From positions 1-64,000 of the forward strand of contig CABVBU010000003.1 in NCBI GenBank assembly GCA_902496665.1: 64,000 nt of DNA, given 5' to 3'. Of this stretch, positions 8,107-16,335 are shown piece after piece; the first letter of the stretch is position 1; every line of letters starts with the position of its first letter. Under the pieces are notes generated by a model, which searched no databases, was not told the DNA's origin, and saw only the letters and a program-made list of their open reading frames with translations. A program made the position numbers and the translations under genes. The DNA comes from an uncultured Clostridium sp. GTDB lineage: Bacteria > Bacillota > Clostridia > Lachnospirales > Lachnospiraceae.

Positions 8107-9063
8107 ATGAAATGGAAGAAATTTACGCTTGAGACGACCACGGACGCAGTGGATTATCTCGGAAGCATGTTTGATGATATCGGAATCGAGGGAATGGAGA
8201 TCGAGGACAATGTACCGCTTACCGAAAGCGAGACGAAGGGAATGTTCATCGATATTCTCCCGGAGCTTCCGCCGGATGACGGTACCGCGAGAGTCAGCTT
8301 CTATTTAGACGAGGACGAGGATACGGAAGAAAAACTGAAGGCAGTCCATGAGGGACTTGAGGAGATCCGACAGTTCGTGAATATCGGTACCGCGAAGATC
8401 ACAGAGTCCGAGACGGACGACAAGGACTGGATCAACAACTGGAAACAGTACTTCAAACCGTTTACGGTTGACCATATCCTGATCAAGCCGACGTGGGAGG
8501 AGATCCCGGAAGAGCATAAGGACAAGCTCCTGATCCAGATCGATCCGGGAACCGCGTTCGGAACCGGAAAACACGAGACGACACAGCTCTGTATCCGTCA
8601 GCTTGAAAAGTATGTAAAGCCGGGCGTAAAGGTCCTTGACCTCGGAACAGGAAGCGGAATCCTCGGAATCGCCGCGTTAAAGCTTGGTGCGGAGTACGTA
8701 TTTGGAACGGATCTCGATGAGAACGCTATCACCGCAGTCCATGAAAATCTGGCAGCCAACGATATCCCGGAGGAGAAGTTCGGTGTGATCCAGGGAAATA
8801 TCATCGACGATAAGGCGACACAGGATGCAGCGGGATATGAGTGTTACGATATTGTTGTGGCAAACATTCTTGCTGACATTATCATCATGATCCAGAAACA
8901 GGTTCCGTTCCATTTAAAGAAAGGCGGAATCTTCATCAGCTCCGGCATTATTGATATGAAGGAACAGGCCGTCCGCGAAGCGCTTGAGGCGAACGATGCC
9001 TTCGAGATCATCGAAGTGACAAGACAGGGCGAGTGGGTATCCTTCACAGCGAGGAAGAAATAG
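8107..9063 (+). CDS. prmA: ribosomal protein L11 methyltransferase PrmA
   Basis: A 318-residue SAM-dependent enzyme that trimethylates ribosomal protein L11. The N-terminal substrate domain (MKWKKFTLETTTDAVDYL) is followed by the family signature IDPGTAFGTGKHETTQLC, the SAM motif LDLGTGSGILGIAALKLGA, and VVANILADII. The ATG follows a clear AAGGAG. The gene overlaps rsmE by one base (TAGTG), as expected for a coupled prmA-rsmE pair. In related genomes prmA commonly follows dnaJ directly; here two gene remnants lie between. Confidence 0.95.
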   Translation: MKWKKFTLETTTDAVDYLGSMFDDIGIEGMEIEDNVPLTESETKGMFIDILPELPPDDGTARVSFYLDEDEDTEEKLKAVHEGLEEIRQFVNIGTAKITESETDDKDWINNWKQYFKPFTVDHILIKPTWEEIPEEHKDKLLIQIDPGTAFGTGKHETTQLCIRQLEKYVKPGVKVLDLGTGSGILGIAALKLGAEYVFGTDLDENAITAVHENLAANDIPEEKFGVIQGNIIDDKATQDAAGYECYDIVVANILADIIIMIQKQVPFHLKKGGIFISSGIIDMKEQAVREALEANDAFEIIEVTRQGEWVSFTARKK

Positions 9064-9815
9064 TGTATCATTTTTTTACGGAAACAGAATTTTTCACAGA
9101 GTCGGAGGCCGTGATCACCGGTCCCGATGTGAATCATATTAAGAACGTGCTGCGGATGAAACCGGGTGAAAAGCTCTTGTTAAGTGACGGTAAGGGCACA
9201 AACTGCCTCTGTGAGATTACGGAGCTTTTCCCGGATAAAGTCCTCGCAAAGATCCTGCCGGAGGAAGTGGACGATACGGAGCTTCCAGTGAAGGTGACCC
9301 TGTACCAGGGACTTCCGAAAGCGGATAAGATGGAATTTATCATCCAGAAATGTGTAGAACTGGGTGTCACAAAGATCGTTCCGGTGGATACAGACCGCGC
9401 GGTGGTGAAGCTTGACGCAAAAAAAGAGGAAGCGAAGAGAAAACGCTGGTACGGGATCTCCGAGAGCGCGGCGAAACAGTCAAAGCGCATGATCGTTCCG
9501 GAAGTTGGAAATGTGATGAAGTTCAAGGCGGCCATTGAGGCGGCAGCGCTGGATGATCTGGCGATCATTCCCTACGAAGATTCCGAGAGTCTTCCGGGAG
9601 CGGGCGGAATGGCGCTTACGAGAGAACTCATCGGAAGCTTAAAATCGGGACAGAGCCTGTCCATCTTTATCGGACCGGAAGGCGGATTTTCCGACGGGGA
9701 AGTGGAACTTGCGATGCAGTCCGGGGTGAAGCCGGTGACGCTCGGAAAGAGAATCCTCAGAACAGAGACGGCCGGAATGTTTGTGATGGCGGCTGTGGGA
9801 TTATTACTGGAATAA
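9063..9815 (+). CDS. rsmE: 16S rRNA (uracil1498-N3)-methyltransferase RsmE
   Basis: A 250-residue SPOUT-class enzyme that methylates U1498 in 16S rRNA. The start is the GTG at 9063, overlapping the prmA stop; this gives the family N-terminus (M/V)YHFFTE. A PUA-like N-terminal domain is followed by the SPOUT knot with FIGPEGGFSDGEVELA and LGKRILRTETAGM, which binds SAM. Earlier in-frame starts lie inside prmA and add unrelated residues. Length is normal. Confidence 0.95.
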   Translation: MYHFFTETEFFTESEAVITGPDVNHIKNVLRMKPGEKLLLSDGKGTNCLCEITELFPDKVLAKILPEEVDDTELPVKVTLYQGLPKADKMEFIIQKCVELGVTKIVPVDTDRAVVKLDAKKEEAKRKRWYGISESAAKQSKRMIVPEVGNVMKFKAAIEAAALDDLAIIPYEDSESLPGAGGMALTRELIGSLKSGQSLSIFIGPEGGFSDGEVELAMQSGVKPVTLGKRILRTETAGMFVMAAVGLLLE

Positions 9816-9869
9816 AGAAGTAAAAATTTCAGTGCAGACCGAAGAAAAGTTCAGGATGAGTTTTTAATT

Positions 9870-9895
9870 ATAACTGTGAATAACTGAACGGTTAC
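9870..9895. repeat. short dyad of the TAACTGT/ACNGTTA type
   Basis: ATAACTGT (9870-9877) and ACGGTTAC (9888-9895) form an imperfect inverted repeat around AATAACTGA. A closely similar dyad lies at 15315-15341 and a related one at 30757-30789. The rest of the rsmE-desulfurase gap shows no clear promoter. Confidence 0.45.
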
Positions 9896-10009
9896 AGAAA
9901 AGCTGAAAATAGCATTATGCTATAAAGGGTAAATTTTAAGAAGTAAAAAGACCGGTATCATGAATATAGAGAATGTTTTGCCGGTCCAGACTGGGAGTAA
10001 ATAAAACTC

Positions 10010-11173
10010 ATGGAAAAGAGAGAAGTTTATTTTGATAACTCCGCGACGACCCGCGCTTTTGATGAAGTGCGCGATATCGTCTCGGAGACAATGACCGTGG
10101 ACTACGGCAATACGTCCTCCAGACACATGAAAGGCGTGGAGGCGGAAAATTACATTAAGACTGCCCGGGAGGAGATCGCGAAGACTTTAAAAGTGAAGGA
10201 TAAGGAGATTCTCTTCACCTCCGGCGGAACCGAGTCCAACAATCTGGCGCTGATCGGAACGGCGCTCGCGAATAAGCGTGCCGGAAACCACATTATCACC
10301 TCCTGCGTGGAACATGCGTCCATCTACAATACGACAGCGTTCCTCGAGGAGCTTGGATTCCGTGTGACTTACCTGCCGGTGGACCACAACGGACATGTAT
10401 CCCTAGACGCGCTCCGGGAAGCAATCTGCGATGATACGATCCTGGTTTCAATTATGTATGTGAACAACGAGATCGGAGCCGTAGAGCCCATTGAGGAGAT
10501 CGCAAAGATCATAAAAGAGAAAAAGCCGTCCGTTTACTTCCATGTGGACGCGATCCAAGCTTACGGTAAATATGTGATCCGTCCGAAGAAACAGGGGATC
10601 GACCTTTTATCTGCCAGCGGGCATAAAATCCACGGCCCAAAGGGAACCGGCTTCCTCTATATTGATGAGAAGGTAAAGATCAAACCGATCATCTACGGAG
10701 GCGGGCAGCAGAAAGGCATGCGTTCCGGTACGGAGAATGTTCCGGGATGCGCAGGTCTCGGACTTGCGGCAAAGATGGTCTACACGGACCATGACGCGAA
10801 GATCGATAAGCTCTACGCGATCAAGGACCGCATGGTGAAAGGTCTTCAGGCGATGGACGGCGTGACGGTACACGGTCTCACAGGCCGGGACAGCGCACCG
10901 CAGATCGTGGCGGCAGGCTTTGAGGGCGTGAGAGCGGAGGTCCTGCTCCATGCGCTGGAGGATAAGGGAATCTACGTCTCTTCCGGCTCCGCATGCTCCT
11001 CCAACCATCCGGGTGTGTCAGGAACCTTAAAGGGGATCGGCGTGAAGGATTCCCTGCTGGATTCCACGCTTCGCTTCTCCTTTGGTGCGTTTAATACTGA
11101 GGAGGAAGTGGATTACTGTCTGGAAGTACTGAATGAACTTGTGCCGATGCTCAGAAGATATCGGAGAGCGTAA
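10010..11173 (+). CDS. cysteine desulfurase (NifS/IscS-like)
   Basis: A 387-residue PLP enzyme that removes sulfur from cysteine and carries it as a persulfide. The PLP lysine is Lys206 in SASGHKIHGPKG. The catalytic cysteine is Cys329 in SSGSACSSNH. HVDAIQAYGK supplies the PLP-binding Asp/Gln. The gene is followed directly by thiI, so its likely sulfur acceptor is ThiI for 4-thiouridine in tRNA and perhaps thiamine synthesis, as with NifZ-ThiI in Bacillus; this is inference from neighbourhood. A GGGAG site precedes the ATG at somewhat long spacing. Confidence 0.93.
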   Translation: MEKREVYFDNSATTRAFDEVRDIVSETMTVDYGNTSSRHMKGVEAENYIKTAREEIAKTLKVKDKEILFTSGGTESNNLALIGTALANKRAGNHIITSCVEHASIYNTTAFLEELGFRVTYLPVDHNGHVSLDALREAICDDTILVSIMYVNNEIGAVEPIEEIAKIIKEKKPSVYFHVDAIQAYGKYVIRPKKQGIDLLSASGHKIHGPKGTGFLYIDEKVKIKPIIYGGGQQKGMRSGTENVPGCAGLGLAAKMVYTDHDAKIDKLYAIKDRMVKGLQAMDGVTVHGLTGRDSAPQIVAAGFEGVRAEVLLHALEDKGIYVSSGSACSSNHPGVSGTLKGIGVKDSLLDSTLRFSFGAFNTEEEVDYCLEVLNELVPMLRRYRRA

Positions 11174-11201
11174 ACAATTTAATTACTATGGAGGATATTC
11201 C

Positions 11202-12383
11202 GTGAAATACAGATCATTTTTAATCAAATACGCAGAGATCGGCGTAAAGGGAAAAAACCGTTACCTCTTTGAGGATGCCCTTGTAAAACAGATCCATCAC
11301 CGTTTAAAGAATCTGGAAGGCAATTTCTCCGTCACAAAAGAGGCGGGAAGAATCTATGCGGAGGCAGCAGAGGATTTCGATTATGATGAGGTGATCGATG
11401 CTCTTCAGCATGTATTCGGTATCGTCGGCATCTGCCCGATGGTCCAGATCGAGGACAACGGTTACGAGGACTTAAAGGCCCAGGTAGTCAAGTATATCGA
11501 TGACGCTTACGAGGACAAGCACTTCACATTCAAGGTCGTTGCAAGACGTGCCAACAAGCAGTATCCGGTCGTCTCTGACCAGATCAACCGTGACCTCGGC
11601 GAGGTGATCTTAAACGCGTTCCCGGAGACAAAGGTAAATGTCCACACACCGGACGTTTTACTTCGCGTGGAAGTACGCCACAAGATCAATATCTTTTCCG
11701 AGACGATCCCGGGACCGGGCGGAATGCCGATCGGAACAGCGGGACGTGCCATGTTATTATTATCCGGCGGAATCGACAGCCCGGTCGCAGGCTGGATGAT
11801 CGCAAAGCGCGGCGTGACCATCGACGCGACCTATTTCCATGCACCGCCTTACACAAGTGAGCGCGCAAAACAGAAGGTCGTTGATCTCGCAAAGCTTGTC
11901 GCGAAATACACAGGACCGATCCGCTTGAATATCATCAACTTCACGGATATCCAGCTCTACATCTACGATCAGTGTCCGCACGACGAGCTTACGATCATCA
12001 TGCGCCGCTATATGATGAAGATCGCAGAGACGATCGCGAAGGAGAACGACTGTCTGGCACTTGTCACCGGAGAGAGCATCGGTCAGGTTGCATCCCAGAC
12101 GATGCAGTCCTTAGCTGTCACAAACGAAGTCTGCGAGCTTCCGGTTATGAGACCGCTCATCGCCTTCGACAAGCAGGATATCGTGGATATTTCCTTAAAA
12201 ATCGGGACTTACGAGACATCGGTTCTTCCCTACGAGGACTGCTGCACGATCTTCGTCGCAAAGCATCCGGTTACAAAGCCGAGCTTAAAGAAGATCAAAA
12301 ATTCCGAGAAAAAGCTGGATGAGAAGATCGACGAGCTGATGAAGACAGCGCTGGAGACGAGAGAGGTGATCCGCTGCATCTAA
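11202..12383 (+). CDS. thiI: tRNA 4-thiouridine synthase ThiI
   Basis: A 393-residue ATP-dependent enzyme that thiolates U8 of tRNA and may supply sulfur for thiazole synthesis. The order is an N-terminal ferredoxin-like domain, a THUMP domain (to about residue 165) and a PP-loop ATPase with LLLSGGIDSPVAGW. The C-terminal rhodanese domain of enterobacterial ThiI is absent, as is usual in Firmicutes, where the partner desulfurase supplies the persulfide. The GTG at 11202 is chosen for its GGAGGA site. An upstream in-frame start would overlap the desulfurase gene. Confidence 0.95.
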   Translation: MKYRSFLIKYAEIGVKGKNRYLFEDALVKQIHHRLKNLEGNFSVTKEAGRIYAEAAEDFDYDEVIDALQHVFGIVGICPMVQIEDNGYEDLKAQVVKYIDDAYEDKHFTFKVVARRANKQYPVVSDQINRDLGEVILNAFPETKVNVHTPDVLLRVEVRHKINIFSETIPGPGGMPIGTAGRAMLLLSGGIDSPVAGWMIAKRGVTIDATYFHAPPYTSERAKQKVVDLAKLVAKYTGPIRLNIINFTDIQLYIYDQCPHDELTIIMRRYMMKIAETIAKENDCLALVTGESIGQVASQTMQSLAVTNEVCELPVMRPLIAFDKQDIVDISLKIGTYETSVLPYEDCCTIFVAKHPVTKPSLKKIKNSEKKLDEKIDELMKTALETREVIRCI

Positions 12384-12507
12384 TGAAATGCAGTATTCCG
12401 GTTTCATGGCAAAGAAACATTGCAGTACGGTAAAAATGCTGTACACGATGGAAAAAGGATGCGTAGCTGCAAAGTTCTCAAGTAGCTGTGCTGGCAGAAA
12501 AAGAAAC

Positions 12508-12544
12508 AAAAAAACTGCCGGAATTTAGTTTCCGGCAGTTTTTA
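12508..12544. terminator. bidirectional terminator between thiI and the Crh-like gene
   Basis: AAAAACTGCCGGAA and TTCCGGCAGTTTTT form a perfect stem with a short loop, with A and T runs on both sides. It can end thiI on the plus strand and the Crh-like gene on the minus strand. The bases 12384-12507 show no gene. Confidence 0.85.
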
Positions 12545-12555
12545 AAAACACTTTC

Positions 12556-12792
12556 TTATGCCTCGATGATATACGGAGCAAGTACAGTAAGGATTTCTTC
12601 TGTATTTCCGCCATCGTGGATATTTAAATCGATCGGCTTGGAAAGGTCCAGGCTGAAGATACCCATGATGGATTTTGCGTCGATGACGTATCTGCCGGAA
12701 ACAAGGTCGAAATCGGTATCAAACTTGGTAAGGTCATTTACAAAAGATTTCACTTTATCGATGGAGTTTAAAGAAATTTTAACGGTTTTCAT
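12556..12792 (-). CDS. Crh-like HPr-family regulatory protein
   Basis: A 78-residue HPr-fold protein. The segment DAKSIMGIFSLDL matches the region around the regulatory Ser46 of HPr, so it may be a target of HPr kinase. The N-terminal phospho-carrier motif (GIHARPA) is absent; the only histidine is His59, far from the normal site. That pattern resembles Bacillus Crh, a catabolite-repression cofactor that does not carry phosphate in the PTS. Transcribed alone: promoter at 12854-12882, GGGAGGA ribosome-binding site, terminator 12508-12544. The genuine PTS HPr is at 49003. Function is inferred. Confidence 0.8.
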   Translation of the reverse strand: MKTVKISLNSIDKVKSFVNDLTKFDTDFDLVSGRYVIDAKSIMGIFSLDLSKPIDLNIHDGGNTEEILTVLAPYIIEA

Positions 12793-12807
12793 GTCAGTGT
12801 TCCTCCC

Positions 12808-12821
12808 AATATTCGAATATT
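12808..12821. promoter_or_regulatory. palindrome in the Crh-like gene leader
   Basis: A perfect 14-base palindrome, AATATTCGAATATT, lies between the -10 box and the ribosome-binding site of the minus-strand Crh-like gene. It could be an operator or a small RNA hairpin. Confidence 0.45.
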
Positions 12822-12853
12822 TTTTAATTCTGGTAATAAAAAAACCTATCTTC

Positions 12854-12882
12854 ATACTAAATGGACATGCATGAAAAGTCAA
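12854..12882 (-). promoter_or_regulatory. promoter of the Crh-like gene
   Basis: On the minus strand TTGACT (12877-12882), a 17-base spacer and TAGTAT (12854-12859). Confidence 0.75.
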
Positions 12883-12993
12883 GAGGTATCTTGAATAAAA
12901 AATAAGCTTTGCACATGATATGATTCTGAAATTTTGAGGACAGAAACATGGCATGGCAGAGAAATCACCCCAGTAATTACAAGGAGATTGAAT

Positions 12994-14319
12994 ATGAGAA
13001 AAGCAGCGCTGCACAATCTTGGCTGCAAAGTAAATGCATACGAAACGGAGGCCATGGAACAGCTTCTGGAGGCCGCTGGCTATGAGATCGTGAGCTTTGA
13101 GGAGAAAGCGGATGTCTATGTCATCAACACCTGTTCCGTGACAAACGTTGCAGATAAAAAATCCCGACAGATGCTGCACCGCGCGAAGGCGAAGAATCCG
13201 GATGCGGTGGTAGTTGCGGCAGGATGTTATGTCCAGGCAGCGGCGGACAAACTGAGAGAGGATGCCGCCGTTGATCTGATCATCGGAAACAACCGCAAGG
13301 CAGATCTTGTCCCGCTTCTGGATGCGTGGTTTGCCGGAAAAGAGATCAGGGAGTCCATCACGGATCTTGCGGGATCCAACGAGTACGAGAAACTTCATAT
13401 CAACAAACAGGCGGAGCACACCCGCGCCTTCATCAAGGTTCAGGACGGCTGCAACCAGTTCTGCAGCTACTGCATCATTCCGTACACGAGAGGACGCGTC
13501 AGAAGCCGCCGCCCGGAGGATGTGGAGGAGGAAGTAAAGATCCTGGCAGAGGAAGGTTACAAGGAAATCGTCCTCACCGGAATCCACCTGACCTCCTACG
13601 GCATCGATTTCAAGGATGAGGGAATCGACTTTCTGACACTGATCAAGAGACTTCACGAGATTGACGGAATCGAGCGGATCCGCTTTGGTTCCTTGGAACC
13701 CCGTGTCATCACAGAAGAGTTCGCGTCGGAGCTTTCCAGGCTTCCGAAGATCTGCCCGCACTTCCACCTGTCCCTGCAGAGCGGATGCGACGATACCTTG
13801 AAGCGGATGAACCGCCATTACACCTGCGAGGAATACGCGGACCGCTGTGAGATCTTAAGAAAACACTTCAAGAATCCGGCGATCACGACGGATGTTATCG
13901 TCGGATTTCCGGCGGAGACGGATGCGGACTTTGAGACAACAAGGGAATTCCTCGAAAAAGTTCACTTCTACGAGATGCATGTGTTCCCGTACTCCAGACG
14001 TGCCGGAACCCGCGCGGACCGGATGCCTGACCAGGTGCCGGAGCCGGTGAAGAAAGAGCGCAGCGCAGTTCTCTTAAAGCTCGAGAAGAAGATGTCCGGG
14101 GAGTACAGAAGCTCCTTCGCGGGAACAGAACAGGAGATCCTTCTGGAGGAACCGGTGACCATCAATGACGAGGTCTACATGACCGGATATACAAAGGAAT
14201 ATGTAAAGGCAGCGATCCGTCTCGACGGACGTGATCCGAAAGCGCTGAAAAATACGTTCGTTTCGGGCATTCTTGGAGATTTCCTGACAGAGGAGATTCT
14301 GCTTCTGAACGAAAAATAA
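12994..14319 (+). CDS. mtaB: tRNA t6A37 methylthiotransferase MtaB
   Basis: A 441-residue radical-SAM enzyme that converts t6A37 to ms2t6A37 in tRNA. The N-terminal MTTase domain carries three conserved cysteines (Cys11 in LGCKVN, INTCSVT, AGCYVQ) for an auxiliary 4Fe-4S cluster. The radical-SAM motif is CNQFCSYCIIPYTRGRVRSR, and a C-terminal TRAM-like region follows. The ATG at 12994 has AAGGAG seven bases upstream and gives the usual MRKAALHNLGCKVN start. Divergent from the Crh-like gene. No downstream terminator is evident before the ireB promoter. Confidence 0.94.
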   Translation: MRKAALHNLGCKVNAYETEAMEQLLEAAGYEIVSFEEKADVYVINTCSVTNVADKKSRQMLHRAKAKNPDAVVVAAGCYVQAAADKLREDAAVDLIIGNNRKADLVPLLDAWFAGKEIRESITDLAGSNEYEKLHINKQAEHTRAFIKVQDGCNQFCSYCIIPYTRGRVRSRRPEDVEEEVKILAEEGYKEIVLTGIHLTSYGIDFKDEGIDFLTLIKRLHEIDGIERIRFGSLEPRVITEEFASELSRLPKICPHFHLSLQSGCDDTLKRMNRHYTCEEYADRCEILRKHFKNPAITTDVIVGFPAETDADFETTREFLEKVHFYEMHVFPYSRRAGTRADRMPDQVPEPVKKERSAVLLKLEKKMSGEYRSSFAGTEQEILLEEPVTINDEVYMTGYTKEYVKAAIRLDGRDPKALKNTFVSGILGDFLTEEILLLNEK

Positions 14320-14420
14320 GTATTTTGGGCATCCCCCAATGCCGTAAAATAGTGTTGGAAGTCCCGATTTTGCTGGCTGAAAATGAAAAACAGCGTTAAA
14401 TTGGGCGAGTAAGTTTTATA

Positions 14421-14449
14421 TTGCACAAAATATGAAAGTAGAGTAGAAT
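14421..14449 (+). promoter_or_regulatory. promoter of the ireB-ruvX cluster
   Basis: TTGCAC (14421-14426), a 17-base spacer and TAGAAT (14444-14449), about 72 bases before ireB. Confidence 0.75.
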
Positions 14450-14520
14450 AAGGATAGCAACAAAAGGGGCGGCTTTGCGCAAAAAGCGCGGGACAGCCGC
14501 CGAAGGACGTGAGGATATTT

Positions 14521-14784
14521 ATGGGCGATATCAGTAATACACAATATTTTAAAGCGGTACAGGAAGATAAAAAACTGGAGGTCGGCGAGGTTCTCCGTGA
14601 GGTCTACGAGGCCCTCACAGAAAAGGGATACAACCCGATCAACCAGATCGTCGGCTATATCATGTCTGGTGATCCGACCTATATTACAAGCTACAAGAGC
14701 GCAAGAAGCCTGATCATGAAGGTGGAACGTGACGAGATCCTGGAAGAACTGATGGAGAATTATATCGATACGAGACTCCGCTAG
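14521..14784 (+). CDS. ireB: IreB family regulatory phosphoprotein (UPF0297)
   Basis: An 87-residue protein, GDISNTQYFK at its start, YNPINQIVGYIMSGDPTYITSY in the middle: the UPF0297/IreB signature. In Enterococcus IreB is phosphorylated by the IreK PASTA kinase and affects cephalosporin tolerance; in Bacillus the homologue is YrzL. The ATG at 14521 is preceded by GTGAGG; an in-frame GTG at 14509 is part of that site. First gene of ireB-ruvX-DUF1292, an order conserved in many Firmicutes. Confidence 0.93.
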   Translation: MGDISNTQYFKAVQEDKKLEVGEVLREVYEALTEKGYNPINQIVGYIMSGDPTYITSYKSARSLIMKVERDEILEELMENYIDTRLR

Positions 14785-14815
14785 TTTCCGGGAAAGATAA
14801 GAAAGAATATGCAGA

Positions 14816-14841
14816 CAGCCGGGAATCACCGGCTGGTTTTG
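14816..14841 (+). terminator. weak hairpin between ireB and ruvX
   Basis: CAGCCGG and CCGGCTG form a 7-bp stem with a six-base loop, followed by GTTTT. It is probably a partial attenuator rather than a full stop, since ruvX follows 35 bases later without its own promoter. Confidence 0.45.
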
Positions 14842-14874
14842 CTATAAGGAAAAACAGATAGGATAATATACGTT

Positions 14875-15309
14875 ATGAGAATACTCGGACTGGATTTCGG
14901 TTCAAAGACCGTGGGAGTCGCAGTCAGTGACGGACTTCTCCTGACGGCACAGGGTGTCGAGACCATCGAGCGCAAGGACGAGAATAAACTGCGCAAGACG
15001 TGTGCCCGGATCGAGGAGCTGATCGCGGAGTACGAGATCACGGAGATCGTGCTGGGACTTCCGAAAAATATGAACAATACAGAAGGAGAGCGCGTCGAAA
15101 AGACGAAAGCCTTCGGAGAAATGCTGGAGCGCCGTACTGGACTTCCGGTGCATTACTGGGATGAACGTCTCACGACCGTTGCTGCGGAACAGATCCTGAT
15201 GGAGAGCGGAGTGCGCCGCGAGAACAGAAAAGCGGTGATCGATAAAGTCGCTGCAGGACTGATCTTACAGGGATATCTGGACTGCTTGAAAACGAAGGAA
15301 AGAGAATAG
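14875..15309 (+). CDS. ruvX: Holliday junction resolvase-like protein RuvX (YqgF)
   Basis: A 144-residue RNase H-fold nuclease linked to 16S rRNA processing and to Holliday-junction cleavage. The N-terminus ILGLDFGSKTVGVAVSD carries the first catalytic Asp. VLGLPKNMNNTEGERVEK and YWDERLTTVAAE hold the other conserved acidic residues. It follows ireB and precedes the DUF1292 gene. Length and motif set are normal. Confidence 0.94.
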   Translation: MRILGLDFGSKTVGVAVSDGLLLTAQGVETIERKDENKLRKTCARIEELIAEYEITEIVLGLPKNMNNTEGERVEKTKAFGEMLERRTGLPVHYWDERLTTVAAEQILMESGVRRENRKAVIDKVAAGLILQGYLDCLKTKERE

Positions 15310-15314
15310 GACGA

Positions 15315-15341
15315 GTAACTGTGAGGGTACTGAACAGTTAC
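15315..15341. repeat. perfect short dyad GTAACTGT/ACAGTTAC
   Basis: An 8-bp perfect inverted repeat with the 11-base loop GAGGGTACTGA, between ruvX and the DUF1292 gene. It is related to the dyads at 9870-9895 and 30757-30789. Confidence 0.5.
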
Positions 15342-15368
15342 GCATTTTTCAGAGACAGGAGAATATGT

Positions 15369-15638
15369 ATGGAAGAGAGAAAGATCACACTGGTCGACGA
15401 AGACCAGACACTGGAATTTTATGTTGTGGAGGAGACAAAATTAAACGGGGCAAACTATCTTCTTGTCACAGACGCGGAAGATGACGACGAGGAAGGCGAC
15501 TGCTATATCTTAAAGGATATGTCCGGCGCAGACGAGTCTGATGCCCTCTATGAGTTCGTGGAAGATGAGGACGAGCTGGAAGGTCTCATGAAGATCTTCG
15601 CGGAGCTTCTTGACGACGTGGACCTCGAGAAACAGTAG
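15369..15638 (+). CDS. DUF1292 domain-containing protein
   Basis: An 89-residue, strongly acidic protein (DDDEEGD, DEDELEGL) of the DUF1292/YrzB family, whose biochemical function is unknown. The N-terminus MEERKITLVDEDQTLEFYVVEE is typical. The ATG at 15369 follows CAGGAG; an overlapping out-of-frame ATG lies four bases earlier. Position after ireB-ruvX matches yrzL-yrrK-yrzB of Bacillus. Confidence 0.88.
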   Translation: MEERKITLVDEDQTLEFYVVEETKLNGANYLLVTDAEDDDEEGDCYILKDMSGADESDALYEFVEDEDELEGLMKIFAELLDDVDLEKQ

Positions 15639-15846
15639 AGCACGTATAAAAAGCAGAAAACAAACATTTAATATACAGATACAGACAAACAATCGTATTG
15701 ACAGTCAGGAAACTTGCCCGTCTGGATGACGGGAAAAAGGCGGGTCCTGCTGCTTGGAAAAGAAACTGATCGAATACAGGACCGGTTGCTGTCTGCACAG
15801 AACGCTGGCAGCAGGAAGGTTTTCGGAGGACAGATGTTGGGGGACA

Positions 15847-16335
15847 ATGAAAATGAACGACGAAACGGTAAAAGGACTGCTGCGCAAGGCAGGACTCAAA
15901 GTAACAAATCAGCGTATGATGGTACTTGATATTATTGCGTCCCATCCAGCGGAACATCTGACTGCGGAAGAAATTTATGATTTAGCGAGAGTAAACAGCC
16001 CGGAGATCGGACTGGCTACGATATACAGGACTGTACAGGTCCTTTTAGACCTGCATATAATCGACAAAGTCACATTTGATGACGGTTTTACCCGGTATGA
16101 GCTGAACGGTGAAGAAAGCGCGTCGGGACACCGCCACCACCATGCCATCTGCACCGGTTGCGGAAAGGTGTATTCCCTGGAATCAGACCTTTTGGACAGC
16201 CTGGAAGAAGAGGTCATGGAGAAACTGGGCTTTCTCGTGACGAACCACGAGGTGAAGCTCTACGGACTTTGCAGTGAATGCAGGAAGAAGAATGAAAAGA
16301 AAGAGGTTATGAATCGTGAAGAACGTGAAAAATGA
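15847..16335 (+). CDS. Fur/PerR family transcriptional regulator
   Basis: A 162-residue metal-dependent repressor. A winged helix (LRKAGLKVTNQRMMVLDII, then IGLATIYRTVQVL) is followed by the dimerisation domain with the metal-binding segment SGHRHHHAICTGCGKVYSLES and a second CxxC in LCSEC. Whether it senses iron, zinc or peroxide cannot be decided from sequence. The start is the ATG at 15847, after GGGGG; ATG 15853 is also possible. It overlaps the RNase J gene by 20 bases. In the gap 15639-15846 a CCCGTC/GACGGG hairpin is visible (about 15718-15733), but no convincing promoter. Confidence 0.9.
   Translation: MKMNDETVKGLLRKAGLKVTNQRMMVLDIIASHPAEHLTAEEIYDLARVNSPEIGLATIYRTVQVLLDLHIIDKVTFDDGFTRYELNGEESASGHRHHHAICTGCGKVYSLESDLLDSLEEEVMEKLGFLVTNHEVKLYGLCSECRKKNEKKEVMNREEREK

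Noticed and set aside
12793..13818. Long minus-strand open frame running into the Crh-like gene
   Set aside because: It is antisense to mtaB, whose radical-SAM motifs are clear. Only the last 78 codons have a ribosome-binding site and family resemblance.
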